From: Streptomyces xiamenensis
GTDB lineage: Bacteria; Actinomycetota; Actinomycetes; Streptomycetales; Streptomycetaceae
NCBI RefSeq assembly: GCF_000993785.3
Contig: NZ_CP009922.3
Coordinates: forward strand, 4,836,001-4,900,000
Direction: 5' to 3'
DNA: 64,000 bases
Part shown: piece by piece, positions 1 to 10,441 of the stretch
Numbering within the stretch: the stretch's first letter is position 1
Layout of the letters: each line of letters begins with the position of its first letter
The notes under the pieces: model-generated
Told to the model about the DNA's origin: nothing
Seen by the model: the letters and a program-made list of their open reading frames with translations, nothing else
The model's database searches: none
Program-made: the position numbers and the translations under genes

Positions 1-82
1 GATCACCGGCGCCGAGGGAGTGGACCTGTTCGCCGCACCGCGCCCGGCCACCGTCCCCGTACCCGCCGGGGCCGACAGATGA
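1..82 (+). CDS. rimO: RimO, C-terminal end (partial)
   Basis: Only the last 26 codons are present, in the frame whose TGA ends at 82. The tail contains ITGAEGVDLFA, which resembles the C-terminal TRAM segment of RimO, the radical-SAM enzyme that methylthiolates an aspartate of ribosomal protein S12. The stop overlaps the pgsA ATG as ATGA, so the two are translationally coupled. In Streptomyces a RimO/MiaB-like gene directly precedes pgsA, which supports the call. The fragment is too short to show the radical-SAM cysteines, so identification rests mainly on position and the short tail. Confidence 0.6.
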   Translation, partial: ITGAEGVDLFAAPRPATVPVPAGADR

Positions 83-753
83 GCGATGTGCCGGCCGCGG
101 CGGCCGGGAAGGGACGGCCGGCCGGCGGGCGGGCCGCGGCGACGGCGGCCGGGCCTGGACTGTGGAACATCGCCAATGTGCTGACCATGATCCGGCTGCT
201 GCTGGTGCCCGGCTTCGTGCTGCTGATGCTCGCCGACGGGGGCCACGACCCGGTCTGGCGGGCCTGGGCGTGGGCCGCGTTCACCATCGCCATGATCACC
301 GACCTCTTCGACGGGGAGCTGGCCAGGCGCTACAACCTGGTCACCGACTTCGGCAAGATCGCCGACCCCATCGCGGACAAGGCGATCATGGGCGCCGCGC
401 TGATCTGTCTGTCGCTGCTGGCCGAGCTGCCCTGGTGGGTGACCGCGGTGATCCTCGCCCGTGAGCTGGGCATCACCGCACTGCGCTTCTGGGTCATCCG
501 GCACGGGGTGATCCCGGCCAGCCGGGGCGGCAAGGCGAAGACCCTCGCCCAGGGCGTCGCGGTCGGCATGTACATCCTGGTGCTGCCCGGACTGCTGGCC
601 ACCGCCCGCTGGTGGGTGATGGCGGCGGCGGTGGTGCTCACGGTGGGCACCGCTCTCGACTACATACGGCAGGCGATCGTGCTGCGCCGGGCCGGACTGG
701 CGCGCGAGCGCGGTGGGCGGCGTACGGCGGAGCGGGAGGAGAGCGAACGGTGA
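79..753 (+). CDS. pgsA: CDP-diacylglycerol-glycerol-3-phosphate 3-phosphatidyltransferase
   Basis: The product has 224 aa. It is a membrane enzyme that joins CDP-diacylglycerol to glycerol-3-phosphate, the committed step to phosphatidylglycerol. The full CDP-alcohol phosphotransferase signature is visible: D75, D78-G79, A82-R83, G92, D96 and D100. Hydrophobic segments follow from about residue 36 onward. The first 25 residues are Ala/Gly-rich and probably cytosolic. The start ATG overlaps the upstream stop. The gene's own TGA overlaps the GTG of cinA, giving a tight rimO-pgsA-cinA transcription unit. A related PgsA-family enzyme such as phosphatidylinositol-phosphate synthase is less likely given the cinA/recA context. 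Confidence 0.93.
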   Translation: MSDVPAAAAGKGRPAGGRAAATAAGPGLWNIANVLTMIRLLLVPGFVLLMLADGGHDPVWRAWAWAAFTIAMITDLFDGELARRYNLVTDFGKIADPIADKAIMGAALICLSLLAELPWWVTAVILARELGITALRFWVIRHGVIPASRGGKAKTLAQGVAVGMYILVLPGLLATARWWVMAAAVVLTVGTALDYIRQAIVLRRAGLARERGGRRTAEREESER

Positions 754-1304
754 GTGACGGCGGCACGGCGGGGAACCCCGCGGCCCAGGTACTGACCCTG
801 CTGGCCGGGCGCGGACAGACTCTCGCGGTGGCCGAATCCCTCACCGGCGGTCTGGTGGCCGCGGCGCTCACGGACATCCCCGGGGCCTCGCGGGTCTTCC
901 GGGGCTCGGTCACCGCGTACGCCACCGATGTGAAGCGCGGGACGCTCGGCGTGGACGCCGCGCTCCTCGCGGAGCGCGGCGCGGTCGACGCCGAGGTCGC
1001 CAGACAGCTGGCCACCGGGGTGCGCGAGCGGCTCGGCGCCGACTGGGGCGTGGCCACCACCGGGGTGGCCGGTCCTGACCCGCAGGACGGTCAGCCGGTG
1101 GGCACCGTCTACGTAGCGGTTTCGCCCCCCGGATCCGGGGGAGTCGTCGCTCAGCGGATTCAGCTCAGTGGGGACCGGGCCGCGATCCGGGCCGGGAGCG
1201 TACGGGCGGTGCTCGCTCTGCTGCGCGAAGAACTCGTCCAAACCGCCCGAGCGGCGGGTCGAAACACGGAACAGAACGGAGAGGATGGATGTTTGCAGCC
1301 CTGA
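750..1304 (+). CDS. cinA: CinA family protein (nicotinamide-nucleotide amidase domain)
   Basis: The product has 184 aa and corresponds to the stand-alone CinA C-terminal domain (PncC-like), which hydrolyses nicotinamide mononucleotide to nicotinate mononucleotide in pyridine-nucleotide salvage. Recognisable blocks are AVAESLTGG near residue 30, FRGSVTAYATDVKR, and the family motif TTGVAGPDPQDGQPVGTVY. The GTG start at 750 was chosen because GGAGGAGAG lies just upstream inside pgsA and the start overlaps the pgsA stop. The N-terminal molybdopterin-binding half of full-length CinA is absent, as is usual in actinobacteria. Positions 1126-1141 contain a CCCCGGATCCGGGG-centred palindrome within codons for a Pro-Gly-Ser-Gly stretch. 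Confidence 0.88.
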   Translation: MSDGGTAGNPAAQVLTLLAGRGQTLAVAESLTGGLVAAALTDIPGASRVFRGSVTAYATDVKRGTLGVDAALLAERGAVDAEVARQLATGVRERLGADWGVATTGVAGPDPQDGQPVGTVYVAVSPPGSGGVVAQRIQLSGDRAAIRAGSVRAVLALLREELVQTARAAGRNTEQNGEDGCLQP

Positions 1305-1399
1305 GTGAACAAGACATCGCTCCCCGCACGGGTGGAGTCCGAGGCGGTACGGTGGGGCATGAAGCAAGCGAGGCCAACGGTCCGAGGAGGGAGCCACCG

Positions 1400-1780
1400 A
1401 TGATCCTGCTCCGTCGCCTACTGGGTGACGTGCTGCGTCGGCAGCGCCAACGACAGGGCCGCACTCTGCGCGAAGTGTCCTCGTCAGCCCGGGTCTCGCT
1501 CGGTTACCTCTCCGAGGTGGAGCGCGGGCAGAAGGAAGCGTCCTCGGAGCTGCTGGCTGCCATCTGCGACGCTCTTGAGCTGCGGATGTCGGAACTGATG
1601 CGCGAGGTCAGCGATGAGCTGGCACTCGCCGAGCTGGCCGCGTCCGCGGCGAGCGACGCGGTGCCGGCCCCGATGCGCCCGATGCTCAACCCGGTCCGCG
1701 TGACCTCGGTCACGCACCGTCCGGACGAGCATGTGACGATCAAGGCGCCGGCCGAGGCCGTGGACGTCGTAGCGGCCTGA
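1400..1780 (+). CDS. clgR: ClgR, XRE-family activator of clp protease genes
   Basis: The product has 126 aa. A helix-turn-helix of the Cro/CI type spans about residues 12-66 (GRTLREVSSSARVSLGYLSE, then an ERGQKEAS turn). ClgR activates clpP1-clpP2, clpC and lon in Streptomyces and is itself a Clp substrate. The protein ends in VDVVAA, consistent with a C-terminal alanine degradation tag. ATG 1400 was chosen over an upstream in-frame ATG because GGAGGGAG sits about 8 nt before it and because homologues begin MILLRRLLGDVLR. The gene follows cinA by 95 bp and converges on lhr. Its place next to cinA and recA matches Streptomyces. Confidence 0.9.
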   Translation: MILLRRLLGDVLRRQRQRQGRTLREVSSSARVSLGYLSEVERGQKEASSELLAAICDALELRMSELMREVSDELALAELAASAASDAVPAPMRPMLNPVRVTSVTHRPDEHVTIKAPAEAVDVVAA

Positions 1781-1859
1781 GCACACAGGCACCACACCGC
1801 CGGGGAGAGCCGTCAGGGCCCTTCCCGGTCGGTCTTTCCGGAGCACGCCTGTGGCCGGC

Positions 1860-4800
1860 TCAACCGCGCAGCCGCAATCCGCGCGGGGTGGCGTGGAAGC
1901 CCGCCTCCTCCAGCAGCCGCACCCAGGTGGGGTCCGACAGCACGGCCGTGCCGTTGACCCGTTCCACCGTGATGGTGCCCAGCGCGCCGTGCCCGGCCGC
2001 CGCAGCCAGCGCCCCGGCCGCCGCCCGCAGGGCCTCCGTATCGTCCGCGTCCCGCCAGGCGAGCAGGGAGCGGCCGCCGCGCTCCAGGTAGCACACCAGG
2101 GCGCCGTCGACGAGGACGACCAGGGCGCCCGCCTTGCGGCCCGGCTTGTGGCCGGCGTCCTGCGGGGGCTCAGGCCACGGCAGCGCGGCGCCGTAGGCGT
2201 TGGCAGGGTCGGCCGCGGCCAGCACCACCGCCTTGCCCGCCGTACCGGGGCCCGGGTGTTCCCCGGAGGTGGCGATCGCCCGCAGCCGGTCCACCGCCCC
2301 CTCCATCGCGAACTGGGCGGCGCCCAGTCCCTCCACCACGTAGCCGCGCCGCGCCTGCCCGCTCTCCTCGAACACCGACAGCACCCGGTAGGCGGCCGCG
2401 AAGCCGCCCGTCACCCCTTCGGCGGACACCGCGCCCCGGGTCACCACCCCGTGCCGGTCGAGCAGCGTACGGGCCAGGGCGTGCGCGCGGACCGTCGGAT
2501 CGCTCTCCCGGGGCGGCAGCAGCGACCAGCGGCCCGCCACGGTGGGTGGTCCGCCACGGGAGGCCGGCGGTCTGCGGCCGGGGCCGGCCGCCACCGCCAG
2601 GGAGCCGTACCGGCCACGCGGGGTGCTGCGCCGGGCCCGGTGGGCGGTGGATCCCGCCGTGCGCCCCGAACCCAGCAGTGACCGCAGCGGGGCCAGCGAG
2701 TCATTGGTCAGCCGCCCGGACCAGGCCAGCTCCCACACGGCCTCGGCCAGCGCGGGTTCCGGTGTGTCGGGCCACTGCTGGTGGACCCGGTCGGCGATCT
2801 GCCGGAAGAACAGCCCGTAGCCGCCCTCCAGGGCCGACAGCACCGCCTGGTGAACCGGGGTCAGCTCCAGCGGGTGCGCGGGAGGCAGCAGCAGCGGGGC
2901 GCTGTCGGCCGGGTACAGCGCCACCCAGCCGTCCTTGCCGGGCAGCGCCCCGGCGCCCGCCCAGACCACCTCGCCGGAGGTGGTCAGCTCGTCGAGCAGC
3001 TGCGGGCCGTACCCGGGTACCCGGGAGGGCAGTACCAGCCGTTCCAGGGCGGAGGCCGGCACCGGCGCGCCCTGCAGCTGTTCCACGGCGCGCAGCAGTC
3101 CGTCGATGCCGCGCAGTCCGCCCCCGCCGCCCGACGGGTCGCCGACGTGCTGCCAGCGCGGCAGGAAGGCGGCCAGCGCGGTCGGCGGCACGGGCTCCAG
3201 CTCCTGGCGCAGCACGGCCAGCGAGCGGCGCCGCAGCCGGCGCAGCACCGTCGCGTCGCACCACTCCTGGCCCCGCCCCTGGGGGTGGAACTCGCCCTGG
3301 ACCAGCCGCCCCTCGGCCGCCAGCCGGTGCAGGGCGCCGTCGGCTACGGCGGTGCCCAGCCCGAACCGTTCGGCGGCGTGCGCGGAGGTGAAGGGGCCGT
3401 GGGTACGGGCGTGGCGGGCCAGCAGGTCACCCAGCGGATCGCGCACCGGATCGGTGAACGCCTCGGGCACCCCCACCGGGAGGGCCGCACCCAGGGCGTC
3501 CCGCAGCCGTCCGGCGTCCTCGACGGCCGCCCAGTGCTCCCGGCCGCCGATGCGTACTCGCAGGGCGCGGCGGGCGTGCTCCAACTGCTCGGCCCAGTGC
3601 GGTTCCGCGCCGCGTTCGGTCAGCTCGGCGTCGGTCAGCGGGCCCAGGACGCGCAGCGCGTCGGCGACGGCCTCGGCGTCCTTCAGCCGCCGTTCCGGGG
3701 TCAGCCAGCGCAGTTCGCGCTCCAGCTCCTCCAGGACGCCGGGGTCGATCAGCTCGCGCAGCTCCGCCTTGCCGAGCAGTTCGGACAGCAGCCGGGAGTC
3801 CAGCGAGAGGGCGGCGGCGCGGCGTTCGGCCAGCGGCGAGTCGCCCTCGTACAGGTACTGCGCCACGTACCCGAACAGCAGGGAGCGGGCGAAGGGCGAG
3901 GGTTCGCGGGTGGTGACCTCCACCAGGCGGACCCGGCGGCCGGCGATGTCGCGCATCAGCTCGGCGAGCCCCGGCACGTCGAAGACATCCTGCAGGCATT
4001 CGCGCACGGCTTCCAGGACGATCGGGAACGAGCCGAACTCGCTGGCGACCGAGAGCAGATGGGCGGCGCGCTGGCGCTGCTGCCACAGCGGGGTACGGCG
4101 GCCGGGATCGCGGCGCGGCAGCAGCAGGGCGCGGGCCGCGCACTCGCGGAACCGGGCGGCGAACAGTGCGGAGCCGCCGACCTGTTCGGTGACGAGGTCA
4201 TCGACCTCGCCCGCCTCGAAGAGCACATCGGCGGCGGTGACCGGGGGCTGTCCGTCGTCCGCCGCGTACCGCGCGGGGTCGAGACCGGTGTCGGGTGCGG
4301 CCCCGTCCGGGTCGAAGCCCAGCAGATCGATGTCGGGCAGCCGCAGCACGATGCCGTCGTCCGCGTGCAGCACCTGGGCGTCCACGCCGAAGCGTTCGGT
4401 GAGCCGGGCGCCGAGAGCCAGGGCCCAGGGGGCGTGCACCTGCGCGCCGAAGGGGGAGTGCACCACCACCCGCCAGTCGCCCAGTTCGTCGCGGAACCGC
4501 TCCACCACGATGGTGCGGTCGTCGGGGACGTGCCCGCACGCCCGGCGCTGCTCGTCCAGGTAGCCGAGGACGTTGTCCACCGCCCAGGTGTCCAGGCCGG
4601 CCGCGGTCAGCCGTTCCCTGGCCGCGGCGGGCTCCAGGGCGCCGACCTCGCGCAGGAACGCGCCGAGGGCGCGGCCGAGCTCCAGCGGGCGGCCCAGCTG
4701 GTCACCCTTCCAGAACGGCAGCCGCCCCGGCACCCCGGGCGCCGGGGTGACCAGCACCCGGTCCCGGGTGATGTCCTCGATCCGCCAGGAGGTGGTGCCG

Positions 4801-6526
4801 AGGGTGAACACGTCGCCGACCCGCGACTCGTACACCATCTCCTCGTCCAGCTCCCCGACCCGGCCGCCGCCCTTGCGCGGATCGGAGCCCGCCAGGAACA
4901 CCCCGAACAGGCCGCGGTCGGGGATGGTGCCGCCGGAGGTCACGGCCAGCCGCTGGGCGCCGGGGCGGCCGGTGACCGTGTGCGCCACCCGGTCCCACAC
5001 CAGGCGGGGCCGCAGCTCGGCGAAGGCGTCCGAGGGGTAGCGGCCGGCGAGCATGTCGAGGACCGAGTGGAAGGCCGATTCGGGCAGCGCGGCGAACGGG
5101 GCGGCGCCGCGGACCAGCGCGAGCAGTTCGTCCACGTCCCAGGTGTCCAGGGCGGTCATCGCGACCAGCTGCTGGGCCAGGACGTCGAGCGGGTTGGCCG
5201 GGACACGCAGGGCCTCGATGGCACCGGCCCGCATCCGTTCGGTGACCACCGCCGACTGCACCAGGTCACCCCGGTACTTGGGGAAGACCACGCCGGAGGA
5301 GACCGCCCCCACCTGGTGTCCCGCGCGGCCCACGCGCTGGAGCCCGGAGGCCACCGAGGGCGGGGACTCCACCTGGATGACCAGGTCGACGGCGCCCATG
5401 TCGATGCCCAGTTCCAGCGAGGAGGTGGCGACGACCGCGGGCAGCCGGCCGGCCTTGAGGTCCTCCTCGATCTGGGAGCGCTGCTCCTTGGAGACCGAGC
5501 CGTGGTGCGCGCGGGCGAGGACGGCGGGGGCGCCCTTCGCGGCGCCCGAGCCGCCCATCAGGTCGGCGGGGGAGTGTTCCTCGGGGAGCGGGGTGCCGGT
5601 GTCGCGCTCGTGGGCGATCTCGTTCATCCGGTTGCACAGCCGCTCGGCCAGCCGCCGGGAGTTGGCGAAGACGATGGTGGAACGGTGCGCCCGCACCAGG
5701 TCGACGATGCGCTCCTCGACGGAGGGCCAGATGGAGGGCTTCTCGCCGGAGCCGGGGGCGTCAGGGACGGGGGAGCCGCCGAGCTCGCCGAGGTCGGGGA
5801 CGGGGACGACCACGGACAGCTGGAACTGTTTGCCGCTGGGCGGCTGCACGATGGTGGCGCGGCGGCGCGGGGACAGGAAGCGGGCCACCTCGTCGACGGG
5901 GCGCACGGTGGCGGACAGCCCGATGCGGCGGGCGGGGCGCTCCAGCAGGGCGTCGAGCCGTTCCAGGGAGAGCGCGAGGTGGGCGCCGCGCTTGGTGCCG
6001 GCGACTGCGTGCACCTCGTCCAGGATCACCGTCTCCACGCCGGCGAGCGCCTCGCGGGCGGCGGAGGTCAGCATCAGGAACAGCGACTCGGGGGTGGTGA
6101 TCAGGATGTCCGGGGGGCGGCGGGACATGGCGCGGCGTTCGGTGGGCGGGGTGTCCCCGGAGCGGATGCCGACTGTGATCTCCGGCTCCGGCAGACCGAG
6201 GCGTACGGATTCCTGCCGGATGCCGGTCAGCGGGCTGCGCAGGTTGCGTTCGACGTCGACGGCCAGGGCCTTGAGCGGGGAGACGTACAGCACCCGGCAG
6301 CGCTTGAGGGGGTCGGCGGGGGCGGGGTGGCGGCCAGCCGGTCCAGGGAGGCGAGGAAGGCGGCCAGGGTCTTGCCGGAGCCGGTGGGGGCGACCACCAG
6401 CGCGTCGGATTCCGCGGCGATCGCGTGCCAGGCGCCCTCCTGGGCGGGGGTGGGCGCGGAGAAGGCCCCGGTGAACCACGCGCGGGTGGCCGGGGAGAAT
6501 CCGCTCAGGGCGCTGGAAGTGCTCAC
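1860..6526 (-). pseudogene. lhr: Lhr-type ATP-dependent DNA helicase, interrupted by one frameshift
   Basis: This is a large superfamily 2 helicase of about 1555 aa, as in actinobacterial Lhr (DNA repair helicase). The N-terminus (GTG 6526, or GTG 6541) carries Walker A APTGSGKT near residue 46 in one frame. Everything downstream lies in another frame: VILDEVHAVAGTKRG (motif II), GLSATVRP (III), SSLELGIDMGAVDLVIQ (V), and QRVGRAGHQVG (VI), then the DEAD/H-associated, winged-helix and C-terminal regions. The frames join at the G-rich run 6316-6330, where one missing base accounts for the change. As read, Walker A is separated from the helicase body. Outside that point the coding sequence is intact, so a recent mutation or a sequencing error are both possible. 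Confidence 0.85.
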
Positions 6527-6639
6527 CCGACCATCGTGCACCCGGCCACTGACAAACGGCCGGGTGGCGGCGGGGGCGGCGGGCTGGGGCCGTGGCGAGG
6601 GCCGCCGGTACCGGCCGCGCGGGGCGGGATACTGGAACC

Positions 6640-6834
6640 ATGCGGTTGACGGAATTCTGGGCGCGGATGCGGGAAAACTTCGGGCCCGCGTACGCGGAAT
6701 CGTTCGCCCGGGACCATGTGATGTCCGAGCTGGGTGGGCGGACGGTGCACGAGGCGCTGGACGCCGGATGGGCGGTCAAAGACGTCTGGCGCGGGGTCTG
6801 TGCGGCGGTCGAGGTGCCCGCACACCTGCGCTGA
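6640..6834 (+). CDS. DUF3046 protein
   Basis: The product has 64 aa and begins MRLTEFWARMRENFG. Its composition and the blocks SELGGRTVHEALDAG and VKDVWRGVCAA match the DUF3046 family, a small actinobacterial protein encoded just before recA. Its function is unknown. The ATG at 6640 is preceded at 6 nt by a GATACT hexamer (6628-6633), which would make the transcript leaderless; no ribosome site is visible. The gene is transcribed divergently from lhr. It probably folds as a small helical domain. Confidence 0.85.
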   Translation: MRLTEFWARMRENFGPAYAESFARDHVMSELGGRTVHEALDAGWAVKDVWRGVCAAVEVPAHLR

Positions 6835-6873
6835 ACTGCGGAAATGAGGTTTTCCACAGGCGGGCGGGGGCGC

Positions 6874-6903
6874 TTGACACAAAAATCGAACATCCATTCT
6901 TAT
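6874..6903 (+). promoter_or_regulatory. recA promoter with overlapping LexA box
   Basis: TTGACA (6874-6879) and TCTTAT (6898-6903) lie 18 bp apart, a good vegetative promoter. The spacer contains TCGAACATCCATTCTT (6886-6901). Its left half is a perfect actinobacterial SOS half-site and its right half is degenerate (consensus TCGAAC-N4-GTTCGA). LexA bound here would cover the promoter. A partly degenerate box suggests moderate affinity and early induction. Confidence 0.78.
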
Positions 6904-7010
6904 GGGGGTGCGGAGCGGTGCCCCGGCCGGGTGTCGGCGTCGATTGTCAGTGGCAGGCACTAGCGTCCGTGAGTGTGAAGCGATCGAATCAGACGGACCG
7001 GGTGGCTCCC

Positions 7011-8156
<1,146 letters not shown>

Positions 8157-8158
8157 CG

Positions 8159-8767
8159 GTGACCCGGCGCACCGAGAGCGGCGACGCCCCCTCCCTGTCG
8201 AGGGCCGGGGCGGGGGCGTCGCAGAAGGAGCGGGAGCCGCGGGATCCGGCGGAGCGGGCACGGGCGATCTGCCTGCGGCTGCTCACCGGGGCCCCGCGCA
8301 CCCGGCAGCAGCTGACGGAGGCGCTGCGCAAGCGGGAGATCCCCGACCCGGTGATCGACGAGGTGCTGGACCGCTTCGAGGAACTGCGGTTCATCGACGA
8401 CGCCGCGTTCGCCGGCGCCTGGGTCGAGTCCCGGCACCACGGCAGGGGCCTGGCCCGCCGGGCGCTGGCGCGGGAGCTGCGCACCAAGGGGGTGGACCCG
8501 GCCGTCATCGAGGAGGCCGTGGGCACGCTGGACAGTGAGCGCGAGGAGGCCACCGCCCGCGACCTGGTGCAGCGCAAGCTGCGCGCCACCCGGGGGCTGG
8601 AGCGGGACAAACGGCTGCGCCGGCTGGCCGGGATGCTGGCCCGCAAGGGCTACCCGGAGGGGATGGCCCTGCGGGTGGTCCGGCAGGCACTGGAGGCGGA
8701 GGGCCACCAGGAGGAGGACGGGTGGGAGGACTCCACGGCCTGGCCGCCGCCCGCCACCGGTCAGTGA
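8159..8767 (+). CDS. recX: RecA modulator RecX
   Basis: The product has 202 aa with a GTG start 2 nt after the recA stop. It consists of RecX tandem three-helix repeats: PRTRQQLTEALRKREIPDPV, then FIDDAAFAGAWVESR and HHGRGLARRALARELRTKGV. RecX binds RecA filaments and limits their activity, so the operon makes activator and brake together. The N-terminal 35 residues are charged and low in complexity. The stop codon lies inside the strong hairpin at 8760-8791, which ends the recA-recX unit. Confidence 0.93.
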   Translation: MTRRTESGDAPSLSRAGAGASQKEREPRDPAERARAICLRLLTGAPRTRQQLTEALRKREIPDPVIDEVLDRFEELRFIDDAAFAGAWVESRHHGRGLARRALARELRTKGVDPAVIEEAVGTLDSEREEATARDLVQRKLRATRGLERDKRLRRLAGMLARKGYPEGMALRVVRQALEAEGHQEEDGWEDSTAWPPPATGQ

Positions 8768-8791
8768 CCGGGCCGCGGCCCGGTCACTGAC
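8760..8791 (+). terminator. Hairpin terminator after recX
   Basis: A perfect 15-bp inverted repeat (GTCAGTGACCGGGCC against its complement) with GC at its centre spans the recX stop codon. It lies between convergent recX and the FAD monooxygenase gene, so it can act on both strands. There is no T-tract, as is common in Streptomyces. Confidence 0.72.
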
Positions 8792-8802
8792 CGCACGGAG
8801 CC

Positions 8803-10404
8803 TCAGACAGCCGTGGTGCCCGCGCGGGCGTCCGGCCCCGCCTCCGTCTCCGCACGCCAGCGCGCTATGAAGGCCAGCAACTCCTCCCGGTCCGCGCCGG
8901 GCAGGGTCGCCGCCAGATGGCCGTCGGGGCGGATCACCAGCAGGGTGTGCGCCGCCGCGCCCGGATAGTCCTCGGTGACCAGCAGCTCGGTGGGCACCGG
9001 CAGCGCCCGGGCGGCCACCGCCAGCCGGGGCATCAGCCCCGCCGACAGCCAGTGCTTGGCGTCCCACACCCGCGAACCGGGGGCGGTCAGCACCAGCAGC
9101 AGCGGCCCGCCCAGGCAGTGCCGCAGTCGGGTGCGCGTGCCGTCCAGCGCGGTCACCGGCACATCGAGCACCGTGGACCCGGGCGGGGTGGCGCTGGCGG
9201 CCCGGTGGGAGACGAAGGTCAGGGGCGAGTCCGGGTAACGGCCGGGCGCGCCCAGCGCCCCGTCGCCGGTGTGGCCGTCGGTGAGCAGCCGCAGTCGCCC
9301 CTTGCCCCGGCCGCGCACGAGCCGGGTGAGCAATCCGCGCCGGCCGCGTACCAGGGGCAGCGCCTGGTCCACGGCCCGCAGCCGGTCGGCGACCGCGGTG
9401 CGACGCTCGATCTCATAGCTGTCCAGCAGATGCGCGGCCGGCGCGTGGTGACAGGCGGCGGCCAGCTTCCAGGACAGATTCTCGACGTCCCGCAGGCCCT
9501 CGGCGATCTGCTGGGTGCCGAGCGCGCCCAGCAGGCGGGCGGCGTCCCCGGCGAGAAAGACCCGCCCCGAGCGCCAGCGCAGGGCCAGGCGCTGATGACA
9601 GACCTGGACGCCGGCGTCCAGCAGCTCGTACCGCGGCAGGTCGCCGTCGTGCCAGCCGCCGAGGGTGGTGTGCACCCGTTCCAGCATCGCGTCCGGGGTG
9701 ATGAGCCCGTCCTCCTCGGGCAGCGGCCAATCCAGCCGCCAGCGGTGGCCCGGCAGCGGCCGGACGGTCACCTCGCCGCCGGGGCCGCCCCGGTGCACTC
9801 CGCCCTCGCCGGGCCACGGCAGTTCGGTGCGCAGCGCCGCCACGGCGTGGCGCTCGACGGCGGTGCGGCCGGGGAAACCGATGCCCAGCAGCTTGCGCAC
9901 GGTGGAACGGGCGCCGTCGCAGCCGACCAGATAACTGCCGCGCAGTGTCTGCTCGGTGAGTTCGGTGCTGCGGACGACGACCTCGGTGTCGCTCTGTTCC
10001 ACGGCGGTGACGCGGGTGCCGGCCAGGACACGGATCAGTTCCTGGCCGGCGACCGCCGCGCGCAGCGCACCCTCCAGGGCGTGCTGCGGGAGGTGGAACG
10101 GCGCCTCACCGGCGGCGAAGGCACGGTGCGCGACCGTGCGGCCGCGCTGCCGGGTGTGCCAGCCGCTGAGGGTGGCGGTCTCCCGGCCCAGACCCGGCAG
10201 CCTGGCCCAGTGGGCGAGGTCCGGGAAGAGGACGCAGGTACGGGCGAGGCGGGGCGGCGGGGGGCCGTCGGCACCATCGAGCACGATGGTGGGGACACGG
10301 TGCCCGGCCAGGGCAAGCGCCAGCGCGAGCCCGATCGGGCCCGCGCCGGCAATGATCACGGGCAGCACATCATGTATGCAACCCAGCGGTTGTTCTTGCG
10401 TCAA
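8803..10404 (-). CDS. FAD-dependent monooxygenase, aromatic hydroxylase type
   Basis: The product has 533 aa. An N-terminal dinucleotide fold IIAGAGPIGLALALALAG lies near residues 17-34, the DG motif YLVGCDGARSTVRKLLGIG follows near residue 158, and the second FAD motif is FLAGDAARLLGALG. A thioredoxin-like C-terminal domain (about 420-530) is typical of the PgaE/MhpA group that hydroxylates aromatic substrates with NAD(P)H and O2. The usual HxxPP segment after the GD motif is replaced by RLLGALGTQQIAEG. The 10404 start is TTG with AAGG upstream; GTG 10368 is an alternative. It lies 37 bp after gluD on the same strand. The substrate is unknown. Confidence 0.8.
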   Translation of the reverse strand: MTQEQPLGCIHDVLPVIIAGAGPIGLALALALAGHRVPTIVLDGADGPPPPRLARTCVLFPDLAHWARLPGLGRETATLSGWHTRQRGRTVAHRAFAAGEAPFHLPQHALEGALRAAVAGQELIRVLAGTRVTAVEQSDTEVVVRSTELTEQTLRGSYLVGCDGARSTVRKLLGIGFPGRTAVERHAVAALRTELPWPGEGGVHRGGPGGEVTVRPLPGHRWRLDWPLPEEDGLITPDAMLERVHTTLGGWHDGDLPRYELLDAGVQVCHQRLALRWRSGRVFLAGDAARLLGALGTQQIAEGLRDVENLSWKLAAACHHAPAAHLLDSYEIERRTAVADRLRAVDQALPLVRGRRGLLTRLVRGRGKGRLRLLTDGHTGDGALGAPGRYPDSPLTFVSHRAASATPPGSTVLDVPVTALDGTRTRLRHCLGGPLLLVLTAPGSRVWDAKHWLSAGLMPRLAVAARALPVPTELLVTEDYPGAAAHTLLVIRPDGHLAATLPGADREELLAFIARWRAETEAGPDARAGTTAV

Positions 10405-10441
10405 GTCGGCCTTGACGTACGGGAGTCGGCGGTTGGCCGGA

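Noticed and set aside
1126..1141. Palindrome CCCCGGATCCGGGG inside cinA as a possible inserted repeat
   Set aside because: It encodes a short Pro/Gly/Ser stretch in frame and the protein is normal; chance in GC-rich coding sequence is enough.
2781..7010. Open frame on the + strand running antisense to lhr into recA
   Set aside because: It is a shadow caused by high GC: composition is Gly/Gln/Arg/Val-rich with no motifs. RecA clearly starts at 7011.
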